From Prunella strophiata (Eukaryota; Chordata; Aves; Passeriformes; Prunellidae): a DNA stretch of 64,000 nt. Below the pieces are notes generated by a model. That model ran no database searches, had not been told where the DNA came from, and was given only the letters and a program-made list of their open reading frames with translations. The stretch covers positions 15,763,585-15,827,584 of the forward strand of contig JAZBQD010000019.1 in assembly GCA_036583965.1 (NCBI GenBank), in the 5' to 3' direction. A program made the translations under genes and the position numbers. Shown one piece after another: positions 49,901 to 63,500 of this stretch (position 1 is the first letter of the stretch; each line of letters starts with the position of its first letter).

Positions 49901-52758
49901 TCCATGTGAAATCTCCCAGTTCCCTCTCCCTTTAACTGGAAGTAGATTTCCAGTTGTTCAGGGCTGATCCAGGCAGAACGGAGCAGCCTAGCAGTGCTGT
50001 TAATATTACAGTAAAAGGCTTGTGCTGGAGAATGTTTCTGGTTTTATATTTTTTGGTCTTTGAAACAGTAATGTCTGTGCAGGGCTGTTTTAAGCAGCTG
50101 CTTTGGCTTTGAGAGGATAATTGTTGGAGCCTTCCATAAGAGCAGGGGTGAAGGTTCTCTTTCAGTAAAACTTGACCTCCTTTTGATAAAATAAAAAAAT
50201 TAACCTTTTAATAGTTTTCTCATTCTTTGTATGTCTTTGGAAGTGAAATTTTTTTCCTTGGCCTTTTTCCTCCTGTCCAACACTTCAGGAAATTAAATTA
50301 TTTATTTAAAATGGCTGTTGTTGGTGTTGGATGGCTACAGGAACTCAGAGGTATTTCTGCAAGGCCAATCCCCAAAAAACCTGAGAGATGGCTTTTTCCT
50401 GCTGTACTGTAAATGTATAGTTTTTGAAGAGTTTTTGAAGCATGCTGCCCAGTTTTGAAATATGAGCAGAGTGCTAGGTGTATGTTGATGAGCTGGGAAA
50501 AATTGAAATGTGTTTAAATCTTGATGTCTTCCATGTATTCCCTAGGATGGGGGAGTTTCCAGATCAAGGAATAAAGAGACTGAAGACCCTTGAATCAGAC
50601 ATAGGCCTGGCAGCCAGAGCAGGGTTGGCTTTTGGCTCAGTAGTGGGCTTCACTGTAATTTAAGTAAATTAGTGAATTTTCTAATATACTTTTTCTGCCT
50701 GTCTGAAATAATACAAACCTGTTTGAATGCTGTTCAGTGGCTGAACACTTGTATGTGCATTGCTCATAGATCATTGGATCTCAAGGAGGAGCCAAGTGTG
50801 TGTATTACTTCATCTTGTTTTTCAGTGGCTCTTGATTCACATTTAGCTATTCCAACACATGGTTCAAAATTAAAAATGAAAGTTGTTAAAATTTATCTCC
50901 TTCTCATTGATTTCTGTAAAGAAATATCATTGGATGTAGTTGTTGAGGACACCAAGATGCTTTAACAATTTTAATTCATTCAACTGCTGTTCTCTTTCAG
51001 ACCTATTTAGCTTATAAATGTTTTCAGTTCATATGCAGAGTAAGTAACTCAGTTTGTGCCAAGCTAAGATTTCATCTTCTTGCATTGACTTTCCTAATTT
51101 GGTAACTTTAATTTGTGGTGAAAATAAAACTATGGTTTGAAAAACAAAGAGCAGAGAAGGAGTCAGGAGGCTATGTACCAATCCAGTGCAGAAGAGACAG
51201 TGATAGTGATAAGGGTTGTTTTCTTGCTTACATTTTGCTATACTTCTTGTGTGGCTGCCTGAGTTCCAAGAAGGCCTTTGTCATTCTGTAGAGCAAGTAG
51301 CTGCCATTTTCCAAGTGCACATGAAACCTGCACAGGAAAATGAAAACTCTGGAAGCTGCAAATGAATTTGAGCTTGAACATAAACCTTATGAGTTTTATG
51401 GGAAGGTTTACCTAACACAGGAAATTTGGAAAAAAAATAAAAACCCAAAGTAGGAGTCTCTTATTCTTTTTATAGCAGCTTATATATGAAGGTGCTATAT
51501 AACTTATCTAGCTGTAAACTAAAAAAAAAAAAGAGAGAAATAATGAGTTATCAGAAATTATTCATTTTCTTTCACATCTGTGTGTTGTTTACTGGGACTG
51601 GCTCTTCAGGAAGTCTGCACTCCTCTGTGTTTATTCTACACAGTTTTACTTGTATTAAACATCTGAAAGGCTCAAATGATTGCCTGCTTGGGGTTTGTAG
51701 TCAGCCATGGTAACAGCTTGGTTTTGTCATGCTTATTTAAAAATTAAAAGATAGGTATGGTCTGCAGCTTTTTTTCCCTAAAAGAGGCTGCTGTTCACCA
51801 TTGTACCAAGAAACTATTTTTTCCCTTCTAAATGAGGCCTGGATCTCCTAGGAGATTTGAAGACTGCACGGTTATTTTCTGAAATATAGGATCATTTGAT
51901 GCATCTTCTGAAATGATGTTTGAGAAATAGCACCATACCTCTTTCCAGTGACCAGCAAGCAGCACTCCGCAGTGTTTCAGTCTTCCCTTACAGGTGAGGA
52001 TGTAGCTGTGTGAGCCTCTGGCCTCAGATCCCATCCTAACAGTGACAGTGGAGCAGTGTAATCTAAACACTTCCAAGTGGAAAAAAAGGGGGCAGTTAAT
52101 TTGCTTTAGAAGAAGGCCTGTATTTTAAGGTGAGCTCTTGTATGTCTGTTGTCTCAGTCACAGGACTGAAAACAGTATGTCTGCAGAACACACTGTGTTC
52201 AGGTAATCTCTGGGTATGTGGAGGTTTCAAGGAGTGCTCTCATGGGAAAGAATAAAATGCCAAACTAGAATGAAACTTTTATAGACTACAAGGCCCTGTG
52301 CCTCCTCTCCTGGCTGCATTTCAAATGGACAGCTGTGAGCCATATCTAGGATAGAAGATGGATATGGCAGTCAGAGTGGGCTGCCTGCTGTGATGCTCTG
52401 AGCTGGTCTGAGCACCCTTTCTGATCTAATACAAGTGTCATGCATGCACTTAAGTTGGGATCTTGTTTCTAATTCTTCTGAAGAAAGTTCATGTTGTTGA
52501 GTTGTCCTGGTTGTGAGACTATTTTCTTTTTACCATGATTTTGTGGATTATTTGTGGACAAGTACTGGCTTCTGAAACTTCATGTTTGCATCAGGGAAAG
52601 GAGATCCTTACTGCATGTGTTCTTATTTTATACTCAGACTGGCAGTATGCCATAGATTTCCCATGCTGTTGATCTGTTGGAGAGTGCATTTCTGGTCTCT
52701 TTCTCTTGCTTCTCTAAGGTATGCTTTTTTTGTCATTTGTTTGTGGGGTTTTGTTCGG

Positions 52759-52810
52759 GTTTTTTTCAAGGAGGAGATTTTCCTTGTTTTTTCAAGGAGG
52801 AGATTTAAAT
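52759..52810. repeat. 26-bp tandem duplication
   Basis: The phrase ttttttcaaggaggagattt occurs twice, 26 bases apart, with a short ccttg linker. It lies just upstream of a CR1 copy. Confidence 0.85.
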
Positions 52811-52904
52811 GTGGTCTTTTTCCTTTCGGCTTTGTAAATCCTTTGGAAGAATTTCTCTATGGTCCCACTTGTGTTGAAGAAATTATGTTAAGCAAAGCTG
52901 TGAC

Positions 52905-53140
52905 TGGGTGCCAGGGGAAGTTGAAGTTAGGCATTAGGAAGAAATTCTTCACAGAATCGGTGTTTAGATACTGCAGTGGGCTGCCCAGGGAGGTGGTGGA
53001 GTCATCATCCCTGGAGGTCTTTAGGGAAATATTGGACAAGGCACTTGCTGTCATGGTCTAGTTAATGTGGTGGTATTCAGTCACAGGTTAGACTTGATCT
53101 CAGAGGTCCTTTCCAACCTAATTGATGCTGTGATTCTATG
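52905..53140 (+). mobile_element. CR1 LINE, 5'-truncated
   Basis: Sense-strand CR1 3' region. Landmarks are gcattaggaagaaattcttc near 52930, gggctgcccagggaggtggt near 52978, atccctggaggtctttaggg near 53008, and the end gaggtcctttccaaccta followed by tgattctatg at 53131-53140. It encodes no intact protein. Confidence 0.93.
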
Positions 53141-56100
53141 TGTGATTTGTCCATTCTGCAGCTGTGTGGTAAGTGGTAAAGGGCTGCTAGAGTAGTTTCT
53201 ATTCTGGATGGAGTACTTGGGGATGGTACTGGCCCACTGTCCAGCTAATCCAACTGTTGTCCTGAGCATATGAACAGAAGTGCTGAAATTCAGGATCATT
53301 GTTGCTATGCAGGTACCAGTTTATGACAATGCCCAAAATGTTCACTGATGTTCAAAAACTTGCTGCTGGTTGCTTTGGTCTGAAAGCAGGTGGATTTTCT
53401 TTCCCCCAAGACCACCATGTGGAGGATAGAAAAGGACACCACCACAGCTGCCACCTTGTCTTGTATCACTGGTGTGAGAGCAGCAGGGTTGGCTGCAGTA
53501 TTGCAGTGCCCTCCCAGGCAAGGGCTGAGGGCTCTTTAGCTGGCTGTCTTTGGGTCCCTGAGTGCACAGGGGTCACAGTCAGGGTTTCTATAACAGCAAA
53601 TGAAGGCAGTAGGTACTGCAGGATGAACATGGAAGGACTCAAGAGGAGTTCCTTCCTTTTGTGTGGAGTAGAGCATAGATGGGCCTTTGGAGGGACATGC
53701 AGACATAGCCTGCGTAGCTGTTGAGCCTGTGGGATGCAGCTAGTGGAAGCCTTGGTGTGATCCAGGTGAGAGCAGTGAGGAGAGGTGAGAGAGTAGAGCA
53801 TCATCAGTAAAAGTGAGGTGCTCTTTTTAACTGTAACTGAGGTTACAGTCCCTGAAATGGGTTTTGATTGAGACACTGATGGGACTCAGTACATCCTCCT
53901 CAGAGGCTGCAGTTTTAAAACCCATTTCATGTAAAACCTCTCCACTGAAAAACTGAATTCTAACTTTAGCTCTTTAAAAATACCTTTTTATCTGGGTTTA
54001 TAGGAGCAATACAAACTTCTGTTATGTGTGTGAAGTGTCTGCAATGGCAAGCTTCACATCCACAGCTTCTGTTGCCTGCATTTTCTGAGCATGTTCATCA
54101 TCAGTGGAGGTGTTTGGTACTTGACAGCATAAGCATGCCCTGCCTACTTACACTACTAGAAAGGTGCAAGACCAGTGATGTTGGGCTTGGTGCCATTAAA
54201 TTACAGCACCAGGTCTGTATGGCTGTAGGTAAACAGACATTAGTTCTTGAGCAAGCCTAGTGCCTGAGGAAGTGGTAAACTTTCAGGAAGAAATGAAAAG
54301 CAACGTGCTCTTTGGTGTTATGTTCTCTCTAGTTCTCTCTTGTGTATGAGCAGAGGGAGAAATTTAATGGGAAGTGTAGCATGCAGGTTATCTTTGGAAT
54401 CATCTATAAGCAGTTTACTGTAAGATAGGATGCAAGACTTTGTGGGTTGGGGCCTTAGTTATAGTGACATATTTTACAGAGAATTACTTGAAAAAGAGAA
54501 ATATTCCTGCTTTTAAAAATCTTAAAATTCTGTTTTGTTTTCACATAAAGGCTTATTCGTTCTTTCTCAGTTCATAGCCTTAAATGGCCAAAAATGCAGT
54601 TTTACATTTTTTTCCTTTCATTTCCCAATCGTTTGTCTGTAGGATTTTTTTTTTTTTCAGTAGTGGTGTGAGTAGAGAAGATAATTTTCACCAGGGAAAG
54701 TCTTCTGTAAAAAGTCTAGGTATGACTTTACTACAGAGAGCAACACAATATGAAAAAAAGTGGAATCATAATTAAATGATCTTTTTTCCAGTGTCACTTC
54801 TGAATGAATGTGCTGAAGACAGACAGGGACATAAATGAAGCTGTAGTGTACCTCTGTAAGCAGGGTGTGTGGTTTAAAAGTGCCCTGGAGCACTTGGCTG
54901 CTGCTGTAAACTCCATTGGAAATTAGTAATTGGAGCTGTAGGTATTATGTCTGACCAATATGTAGGTCAGTGCTTTTGTCAGTTCATAAAATTTGCACTT
55001 TAGTACTTTACACTGGAACTGGTCATCTCTTAAAGCCAGGCCTTGAGAGAGGGTCCTGCAGAAAATCAAGGCTGGCTGTGGTGCTGCTGGACTGCCCTGG
55101 TGGGCTGCTGTCAGCTGTGCTGCCTGGTCTGCAGCCTTCCAGGTCTGAGAGCTGTTTGTGGGGTTGGGGGATGTTTGCCTGGTGTCTGCCTTGGGGCACT
55201 GGTGTGGAGACATGCAGGCCAGGCTGGAGGAAGATACTTTTATGCAACGTGGATGTTGAGGCTAGAATTCAGATGGAGGGGAAAATGCAGATGTTCCAAT
55301 TATTCTTGCAAGAATATAACTAACCTGGCAATTTAAAAAATGTTATCTGGAAACTAGAGGAGATAATTAGGGCTGATGTAGTGTTTCATTGAGATGTGAA
55401 GGAGCCGTTCAAATAATACAACAGTTTGCAATCTCTTAAGTGCAACTTTTGTAAGGTTCTGATTCTCATTTTATAGGCATCATGACAATATTATGGTCAA
55501 CTGGGCTGATTTTGAAGAGGAATGTCTTTTGCTAAGTTGGATTAGCTTTTGCCCTTCTTTAAGGTGATGCCTGTGTATTTGGCACCTTGGACTGTGTGCT
55601 GACCAAGAACAAAACCCTGCCAGTGCATCTAGGCAGAAAATACCCACCCAGAGCAAGAGTGAAGTCAGCAAGGCTGAGCAACTGCGTGCAAGGGGGTTAT
55701 GTAAAGCTGGGTGTGGAGCAGCCTCCTTCGCCATGAAACACAGCTGACTGCAGGGATCTGATGTGCAAGGAGCTGTGAAAACATGCTGCCAGGGAAAAAG
55801 ACTTCATGGAATAAGAGATCCTGCTGTTGCAGATAGATGTGCTAGTAGAGTGTAAAAGCAGACACTTGTTCAAGGATTTTCTTTTGTCCTCACAAACAAG
55901 AATTCGTGGAAATATCCTGAGCAATTTTTCTTTATTTACTAAGAGATTTGGAGGTGAATGTACACATTTGCAAATTTTAGTAGTATGATACAGTTCAGTC
56001 ATTTTAATTAACTCTTACTTGATAACTTAAGTAACAGCAAATAGGATGAACAAAAGTTATATTACTTATAGTTCAAAGCTCTAAGACATTCAGAATTTGT

Positions 56101-59100
56101 TACATCACTAGAAGCTGTTTTTTAATGCAGATTTTTTCTTATTTGTAGTGATTTTTCAAGTTCTTATGTATGTTTTGGAATTAAAACAGTTTTAAAGTTG
56201 TAACAAGTCCTTTTGCTTTATGTTGATTGTATCTCCAATTAACCTGTGATGTAATTCTGGCAGTATCTTTGAGCTGATTCTGTATATAACATGTTGAATG
56301 TGAAAACCCTGAAGAGAGGGCATGGGGTGCAGCAGTGTGCATCCAATAATGAGCAATGTGAAATCAGTCTGAAACAGCAGAGGAGTGGGCAGCTTCTCCT
56401 TGCCTTGTGTGGTGCAGTCACCTATAGGCTTGAAATCCCAGTGCATGGTACAACAGCATCTCCACAGTGCTTATCTCTTGTGTCTACAAACAAAAGAAGT
56501 GAGCAAGAGAAAATGGCTATGCTTGTCCAAGGGCGATTGGTTCTGTGATCATGTGTAATCAAACATGTAATCAAACATTTAATAAACTACTTGTATTTTT
56601 CCTTCTAATTAGTTGCTGCCAATTATTGGGATTGAAGTGTGAGTTTCAGGGTGGAGATGAACAAATATAACCCAGAGAAAAACAACTAACTGCTGCTGTG
56701 CCTTTGTGTGACTGCCTCTCCAAATCCCTCTCAAAAGCTGCATCAGCTGTTTATATGTCCACCCCCTAAGTGATAAAGGACAATGGTAATTTGGTAGATT
56801 AGAATAGAAATGCAGCTTTTCCTTTTCCTGCAAGGGGAATTTAGGTTATCTTTTAAAGTCATCTGCATGTTGTGATCACAGCAGTCTTGTAGTGGGGAGG
56901 GGCAGGTACCAGAGAATCTGGAGAAGTCCATAAAGGGAAGCAAATGTAAAAGATGCAGCTGAACTGTTGGCCTAAGGCTTTTTTTCTGAGAGGGAGAAGT
57001 AGGATATGAGTAACAGAGCTCAGGTATGAGGTAGGATTTAGCTTGTTGAGGCAGCTTCTAGAAAATCTGAGGAGGCCCAAGAAATTGTCTGGCTCTCCCA
57101 GTTATGGGGTGTAGCAGACCTCCCAGCAGATTTGAATCTGGGTTAAAGCAGAGTCTGGTTAGAAAATGTAATAGCATTTGCAGGGTTGTATATCAGCTCC
57201 TGCATGCCCTGGCCAAATTTGGGAAAGTTGTCATCTCAAAATATGTGTTCAGTCACTGATGGAAATGATGGGTGAAACAGCTGCTGTCTAGGCTAAGTCA
57301 AGATAAAAAAGCAAGGCCAGGATTAGAGGGCCCTCTGTGTTTGTGTGTACCCCAGAATCAGTGTGAGAGAGAGGAGCAGCAGCATTGTGCCATGGAAGTT
57401 CAGGGGTGTGAGAGACAGCAAGGCACGTGCTGTGGGTACTGGCTCATGGCAGAGCTCTGAAGGGACCTCTTGGGCAGAAGTCATGCCTGGAGAGGGGCTG
57501 AAGCTGATCAGAAAAAGAATGTTTGGTTCACAGAGGTGGGATGCTCTAAATTTCTTGCAAGCAAACAGGATTTGCGTTGAACTTCTGTCTTTATCACTCA
57601 CTTCACCTTTCAGACAGATGTATGCTTTTCTAACAGCTTGGATAAAAACCAGGCAGTATTTGTGGTTTATGATTTATCAGAGGGTTGGGTTTTTTCCTCT
57701 TACTGCACTGTTAACAATGCACTGAAGCAAATAAGAAAATGGGTGTTCTGGCAAACCTATACATATGTTATTGCTTAAAGCAACAACCCTATGGACTGAA
57801 AGAAATAGGGACAATTTTAATCTTTCTCTGACAGCAAACTTCAATGTAATCTAGAGTAGATAAAATGCATGATAAAATAGATGTATTTATAGCACATACA
57901 TAGACGTGCTTCTCTGAAGTGGTCTAGTCACCTTGATGGAATTTTCACCAGCTAGGGTGGAGATTTCTTGAAGATACTGTGTTGTGCTTTTCAGGTGCAG
58001 AAGCTGTGGTAAACAAGGAAGACTTTTCATCCCACTGTCTGATCTCTGGTCCAACTTCAAGTGTGTACTTTATGACCTTGGCTGATCCTGTGCATAACAA
58101 TCCTATGCCTATCCCTGCTCAAAGCTTTTGGTGTATTTCTGTGAATCTTCATGGTCTATATTGTCTTGCTATTAAGAAGTTAGCAGCAGTACCTTGTTTT
58201 ATATGTTGGATTTCCAACTCCTCAAACTGCAGCCCTATCCAATGAGATCAGTGGAAAACTCTGTCTCTTACCTGAACATTTTTGCTCAGGGTGTGTGTGT
58301 TAGGGGTTTTTAAAATTATTTTTGATCTCCACCCCAATTTTCACATTAGCTATAAAAATTGTTCTGTATGCTTTATAATAAAGAACATTTATTAAATTAC
58401 TGTCTCTCCATTTAGGTACTTTCTTGTAAGTACCATGCTCAAATATTGTATGTTGCAGAAATTTTATTTCATTTCCAGGATCATGTGCAGACCATGAAGA
58501 ATATTCACTGCAGCACTGTCAAATGCTCTGTCCTATTGCTTCTCATGGAAGCTGGCTACGTGTCAATAAATGGAATGTTTTCAAACAATATGATCATCAC
58601 TTGTTGGAAGCCAAGCTTTCATTTTATTGTGAACCTGTCTAGTGAGGCTTCCAAATGAAATAAAATTACTTTGCTTTGATCTATGTTGATGTAAAATTGA
58701 GCAGAAGAATCAGTTACAGTGGAGGAAAATTCCCATTATTGGTATTGGCATCTGCATCTGTTCAAATGGAGAAAAGCAATTCAGTTCACATTTCTTTAAT
58801 TAGTACTATGTATTTTCTGCTGAACATCATTTTCCTCTCAAATAGAGTACCAGACTGCAGAAGTACTACTTCTCAGATTCTAAGTGCTTGTCATTTCCAC
58901 TGATGTGGTTCATACAGTGTTTGGGGAAGCTGCATAGTGAAATAAAGGTGAAATCTAGTTTCAGATGATACTGAACTGCTTTTAACCAGCTTTTTATTTG
59001 GGGCTTGACCAGCCAGTCCTCTTTAAAATAACAGCTGTATTCATAAGTGCCCTGAAATAAAAGGTGAAGCTTGAAATGCATCTCAAAGGAACAAACAAAA

Positions 59101-60057
59101 CAGGAGCTGATTGAATAAGTTATGTGAGCCTGAACTGATGCAGAGTTTGAAGGGAAATGCTTTCTAGGAATGCTAAACCTTTGCATGGATGTCCTTTTAA
59201 CCTGATTGTTATTTGTGCCATTGCATTTATCTGGCCACAGTAACTTCCCTGCACAGGCTCCTGTTCTTGCTTCTGTCTGTGAATCTATGGCTGATTCCAG
59301 TTCCATAGAGGAAAATTTGTTCCTTGCATATGAAAACAGTGGTCACTTGGTGAGTGTAAAAGACAAGAAATCACAGGGGTTTCAAAGGTGATGAAATTTA
59401 AGGAAGGCTTGGTGTCTGACTTGTACAGTGCCAAAACGCAGTTCCTAATGGGGAGGAAAAAGGAGTTGCAGTCAGATTTCTTCAATGAGCAGCCATGCTA
59501 ACTTTCTCTTGTTTGTGTAATGAGGTTTTGCACAAAGGAAAAAGCCCCAGACACCTATATATCTTACTTGAAGCCTGGCTGGAGATGAATAGTCATTTTT
59601 GCGTGGCAAGTTGCTGAACTTAAATACGCCTGTAAATTTCTGCCAAAAAAAATGCCCAATCTCTTTTAGAGATCCAAGAATTTAAAAAAAAAATTTGCAT
59701 ATTGCACATTTCTCATGCATGTCTCAGTGGGTGTCTGGCCTCTATAAAAACTCCCAAAACGTTTATTCAAGGCTGTTTGCCAAAGTCTTGGGAAGAGGAT
59801 ACACAGCCTTTGGTTTCAGAGTTAGTTGATTAAAAGCCCTTTCTAGATGAAAGCTGGCTTGGCAGATGTGCCTTTCTCTCTGTACCCAGTTGGCTCTAGC
59901 ACAGTGCAGGTGTGCACTTGTGGTGTGCAGGAGATCTGCAGAACCTGCAGTACCAGCCTGGGGCCCAGCAGAGCCTCCTCTCACTGGCCATCCTCAACTG
60001 GTGATCTTTGTGCAGTGAAGATGAGAGCAGCTGAAGCTTCTTCTCAGAACACCAAGG

Positions 60058-60530
60058 CACATTTCCAGTTTAGAGATAAAGATGTCAAGTGGAGCAGTGT
60101 CAAATGCTTTGCACAAGTCCAGGTTGATGGCAGCAGTTGCTCTTCCTTTAGCCACTGAATCTGTCAGGCACAATTTGCTAGCTGTCCCAAATCACCTCTG
60201 TATTTCCTCAGAGTCTTAGTATAGTTTCTAGGAGCATCTATTCCACAATCTTGCTGGGAGGTCCCCTGTGAGCTTCAGGTGTTGTGAATGTGAGGTTGTT
60301 CCAGTCTGTCTACACAGGGCCTCACCTGCTTGTTCTCCCTGGTCAGGTGGTCTGTGTCACCTGTCCTGATCCATAAGCTCTCAGTGTGCTCCTCATCCAT
60401 TCCAAAGCAGAGCTCTTTGCCCTCTAGCTGCTTATTGATATACAGAGGGTGACTCCCTTGCCTGTCCTTTCTAAAGAGATGGAACTCTCCATTCCAGCTC
60501 TCCAGTCATAGGAACCTTTGCACCTTGTTC
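60058..60530 (-). mobile_element. CR1-type LINE fragment, antisense
   Basis: The plus strand reads as the complement of a CR1 reverse-transcriptase region: caaatgctttgcacaagtcc, then aggttgatggcagcagttgc and ctcttcctttagccactgaa, and later atctattccacaatcttgct. The stretch near 60400-60500 (cagagggtgactcccttgcc) also resembles a CR1 internal region. The reading frames are broken. Ends are approximate, and the join between the two parts may mark more than one insertion. Confidence 0.7.
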
Positions 60531-63500
60531 ATGTGTTTCTAGAAGCTTCTAATAGCTTCTGCAGCAAGTTTTTTATATATAAAGATGAATACCATGTCTG
60601 TCCCTGGAAGGAATATTGTCTTCTGCCTCGTGACCTTAGAAAGACTTCTGAAAGGGCTGGGTCATGTGTTTGCTTTCTGCAAGTTAAGGGTCATTGGGGT
60701 GCCTGGGGTCATGAGGAGACAAAGGGAACTGGGAGCAGCTGAGGACATGTGTGCTCTTTGCAGTGCTTAAGGAAGCAAGCAGTTTATTGAAGCCAAAGGA
60801 TGGTGCTAGAGCAATTTAGCCTGCAAATTTGAAGGACTCTGACCTTTGGGAAATTAATGTCTTGTAATGGAAGATGCAGTTCCAAAACAGCTTGGTTTGA
60901 AGGTGGTTTTTAATAAGGCTATAAAGAGATCACTGTGGTGTGGCTGCTTGCCATAGCTGGGAACTTGGATCTGATAATGTCTGGTGGGGTAAGCCTAGTG
61001 GCTAAAGGCTGAACCCTTGCCCAGTTACTTATAATTGTCATCAGTTACTAAATCCATCTCTGAATGTCTGGTAGGATAAATAACTCATTGCCTTTAATAT
61101 TTTTTCTCTGCAGCTGTTAATCACTCCTTCTTCCCACTGATGATTTTTCAGGGTTTTTTCCCTCTCTAAAGACTGTGGTTAAAGGTTTTCTATCCTTGCT
61201 GGGAAAGTAGCAAGTAGAGGCTCCCAGAACCTGGGGTCACTAGTTCCAAGAAAAGAGTCTGGCAGAGCTCAGCAGTGCTGATCCATCTTAAATGCCTAGT
61301 TTAAAAAGAAAACAGATTCTTTTGAGTTTGTATTTACTGGCTTTTTGGTTTTTATAACTTGGGATACACAGATTTTATTTCCACGCTAAGTGGGTTTTTT
61401 TAGTGCTGAAATTAGGAGCCCTGTAATGTTTCATTAAACAGACTGAAACTTTGTGTTAATATTTAGTGACTAAAGGCATTTTATTTCCTTTAGTTACTGC
61501 TTGCAGTGCCTGTTTTCTTTCTTTCATGGCTTTTTCTGCCCTTCTGCTTGAATGTCTGAAGCATTAATGTTGGATGCTTCACTTTGTCATTGCTCTTTCA
61601 GCATAAAGGGTTAGTGGGTTTCCAGCTGTATCTTTGCTGTGAAATGCTGGTGAGTGTTTGTGTGTGTTGTAGTGGGAATTTATGGCACTGCAGGTGAATA
61701 CCAGAGCGATGCTGCTGCTGCTCTACTGAGATCCTCTTATTTTCTAGTCCCTTTCAGGGCACTTTGTTCTGATACATCACTCTTAAGAAGCATTTTTGTG
61801 GCTGTAAATGGGATGATATAATGCTTTGAAGATGTGGAGAACATCAGATGGTTCTACCAAATGCCATGTGTGAATGGGGTGGTGGTGTGAAAATCACTTA
61901 TGGTGTTGTAGCATCTGATGTATGAGGGCTCCTATTACTTGGACCAGTCCCTGTTTATATAAACAAGGAGGAAATGCACAAATGTGGCTGCCTTCTGTGG
62001 AGTTTTATCCTACTTGAAAGGTCTTTCATGACAGCCCAAAGTCTTGGGGTTTTTTCAGCCCACCTAAAGAGCACTTAGAGTTTGAAGTGAGCTGTTTTCT
62101 CTTCTGTACTACATTAGCTGTACCTACCAGACTGTAAAGGTGCCATTCTTCTTTGGATCTGTGATGCTTTACAGACGGAGGAAATGGAGAACTCCCTCCC
62201 CCAAATGCCAGCTTTTGATCCATTTCAGACATAAAACTTTGCGAGAGTACAGATTAGTGGGGAAAAACTTGCTAAAAGGTAAGCATAGTTTGATATAAAT
62301 TGGTAAAAATAACTGATTAATTTCCTGCTTGATAATCTGTGTCCAAAAAACCAAACCACAAAAGGTCCCCCTGTTACAGCTGACTCTGGCCATGTTCCAC
62401 ATGCACTGGATGGCTGTGGCTGCTAGCTGGAGCCCCTGGACAGCAAGCTCCCCAATATTGGAGTTGCTGCTTGGTTGCTTCCCTGATAGACAAGAAGGTG
62501 GAATTCGTCAGTGATGAAAAATAATAAAAGCAAGGATTGTCACAAATATTTAATAAAAAAAATGCAGAGTATTCTGCTGATGGAAAAGCTAAGGCAATTG
62601 AGCTGAGCTTGCCTTTATGCCAGGAGGGGAAGGTTGTGGCTGTCCAGTACTGGCTGGTTTTCAGTGTGGTGGAAAGTCTTAGTGGCTACAGGTTTTTGCT
62701 CTGATGCATTAATATTTATAAGCTCCCTTTGATGCCAGTGTATTGCTTTTCTGTGAAAATGTTTTTTTTTTTTAATATTAGAGTAAAACATTCTTCTTAA
62801 TTTTCTTCATATTATTTGCTACTTCTTTACATGTGAAATTTTCAAAGTATCATCTGAGTAATATTAACTTCATTGCATGTATGATAGAAAGATTGGCTTT
62901 TACTTTTGAAATTGTAAATTCCATTTGGCATTTTTCAGTCCGTCACTCAGACCATACAGAAAAAACTATTTGCTTAATTTGACCATGACTATGATATACA
63001 ACCTGATAGTAATTTTTTCTCTTTTAACTATCATTTACTATGATATTCAGGTCCTAGATGCTGTGGGGAGTTGGTCCAAACTGTTTACTTTGAGTGTTTA
63101 AAAAAACCCAATCCCAACTCCAAAAGCCAGCTATTCTACATAGTTTGAGGCTGTGGTAAAACATCAGTTTCAAGACATTGATTAATTTGCTTTTAGTAAC
63201 TTGATATTGAATTCTTCTTTATATCCATACATCATTCCAACTTAAACATGAAGTCAACTAGCATGGTAATTATTTTAATTGCTATTGCGTACAGGGAGGC
63301 TTGCATTATCCAGTAGAGTTATTCACTGGTTTCAGGTGTAGAACTAGTAAGTTGGAACAAGCTTTTGGGTTTTATTTGTTATTGCAGACCAATGCAGCAG
63401 TTACTTAAATGTTTCTGGTTTTCCTGTAAATGTTGCAGTGTGTAGATGATCTTTGAAATTAGATGTATTTTAAAATTAGCGACCTCTGGGAATGTAGTTT

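Noticed and set aside
52582..53061. A 159-codon plus-strand open frame
   Set aside because: Its 3' third is CR1 sequence and the rest has no family resemblance.
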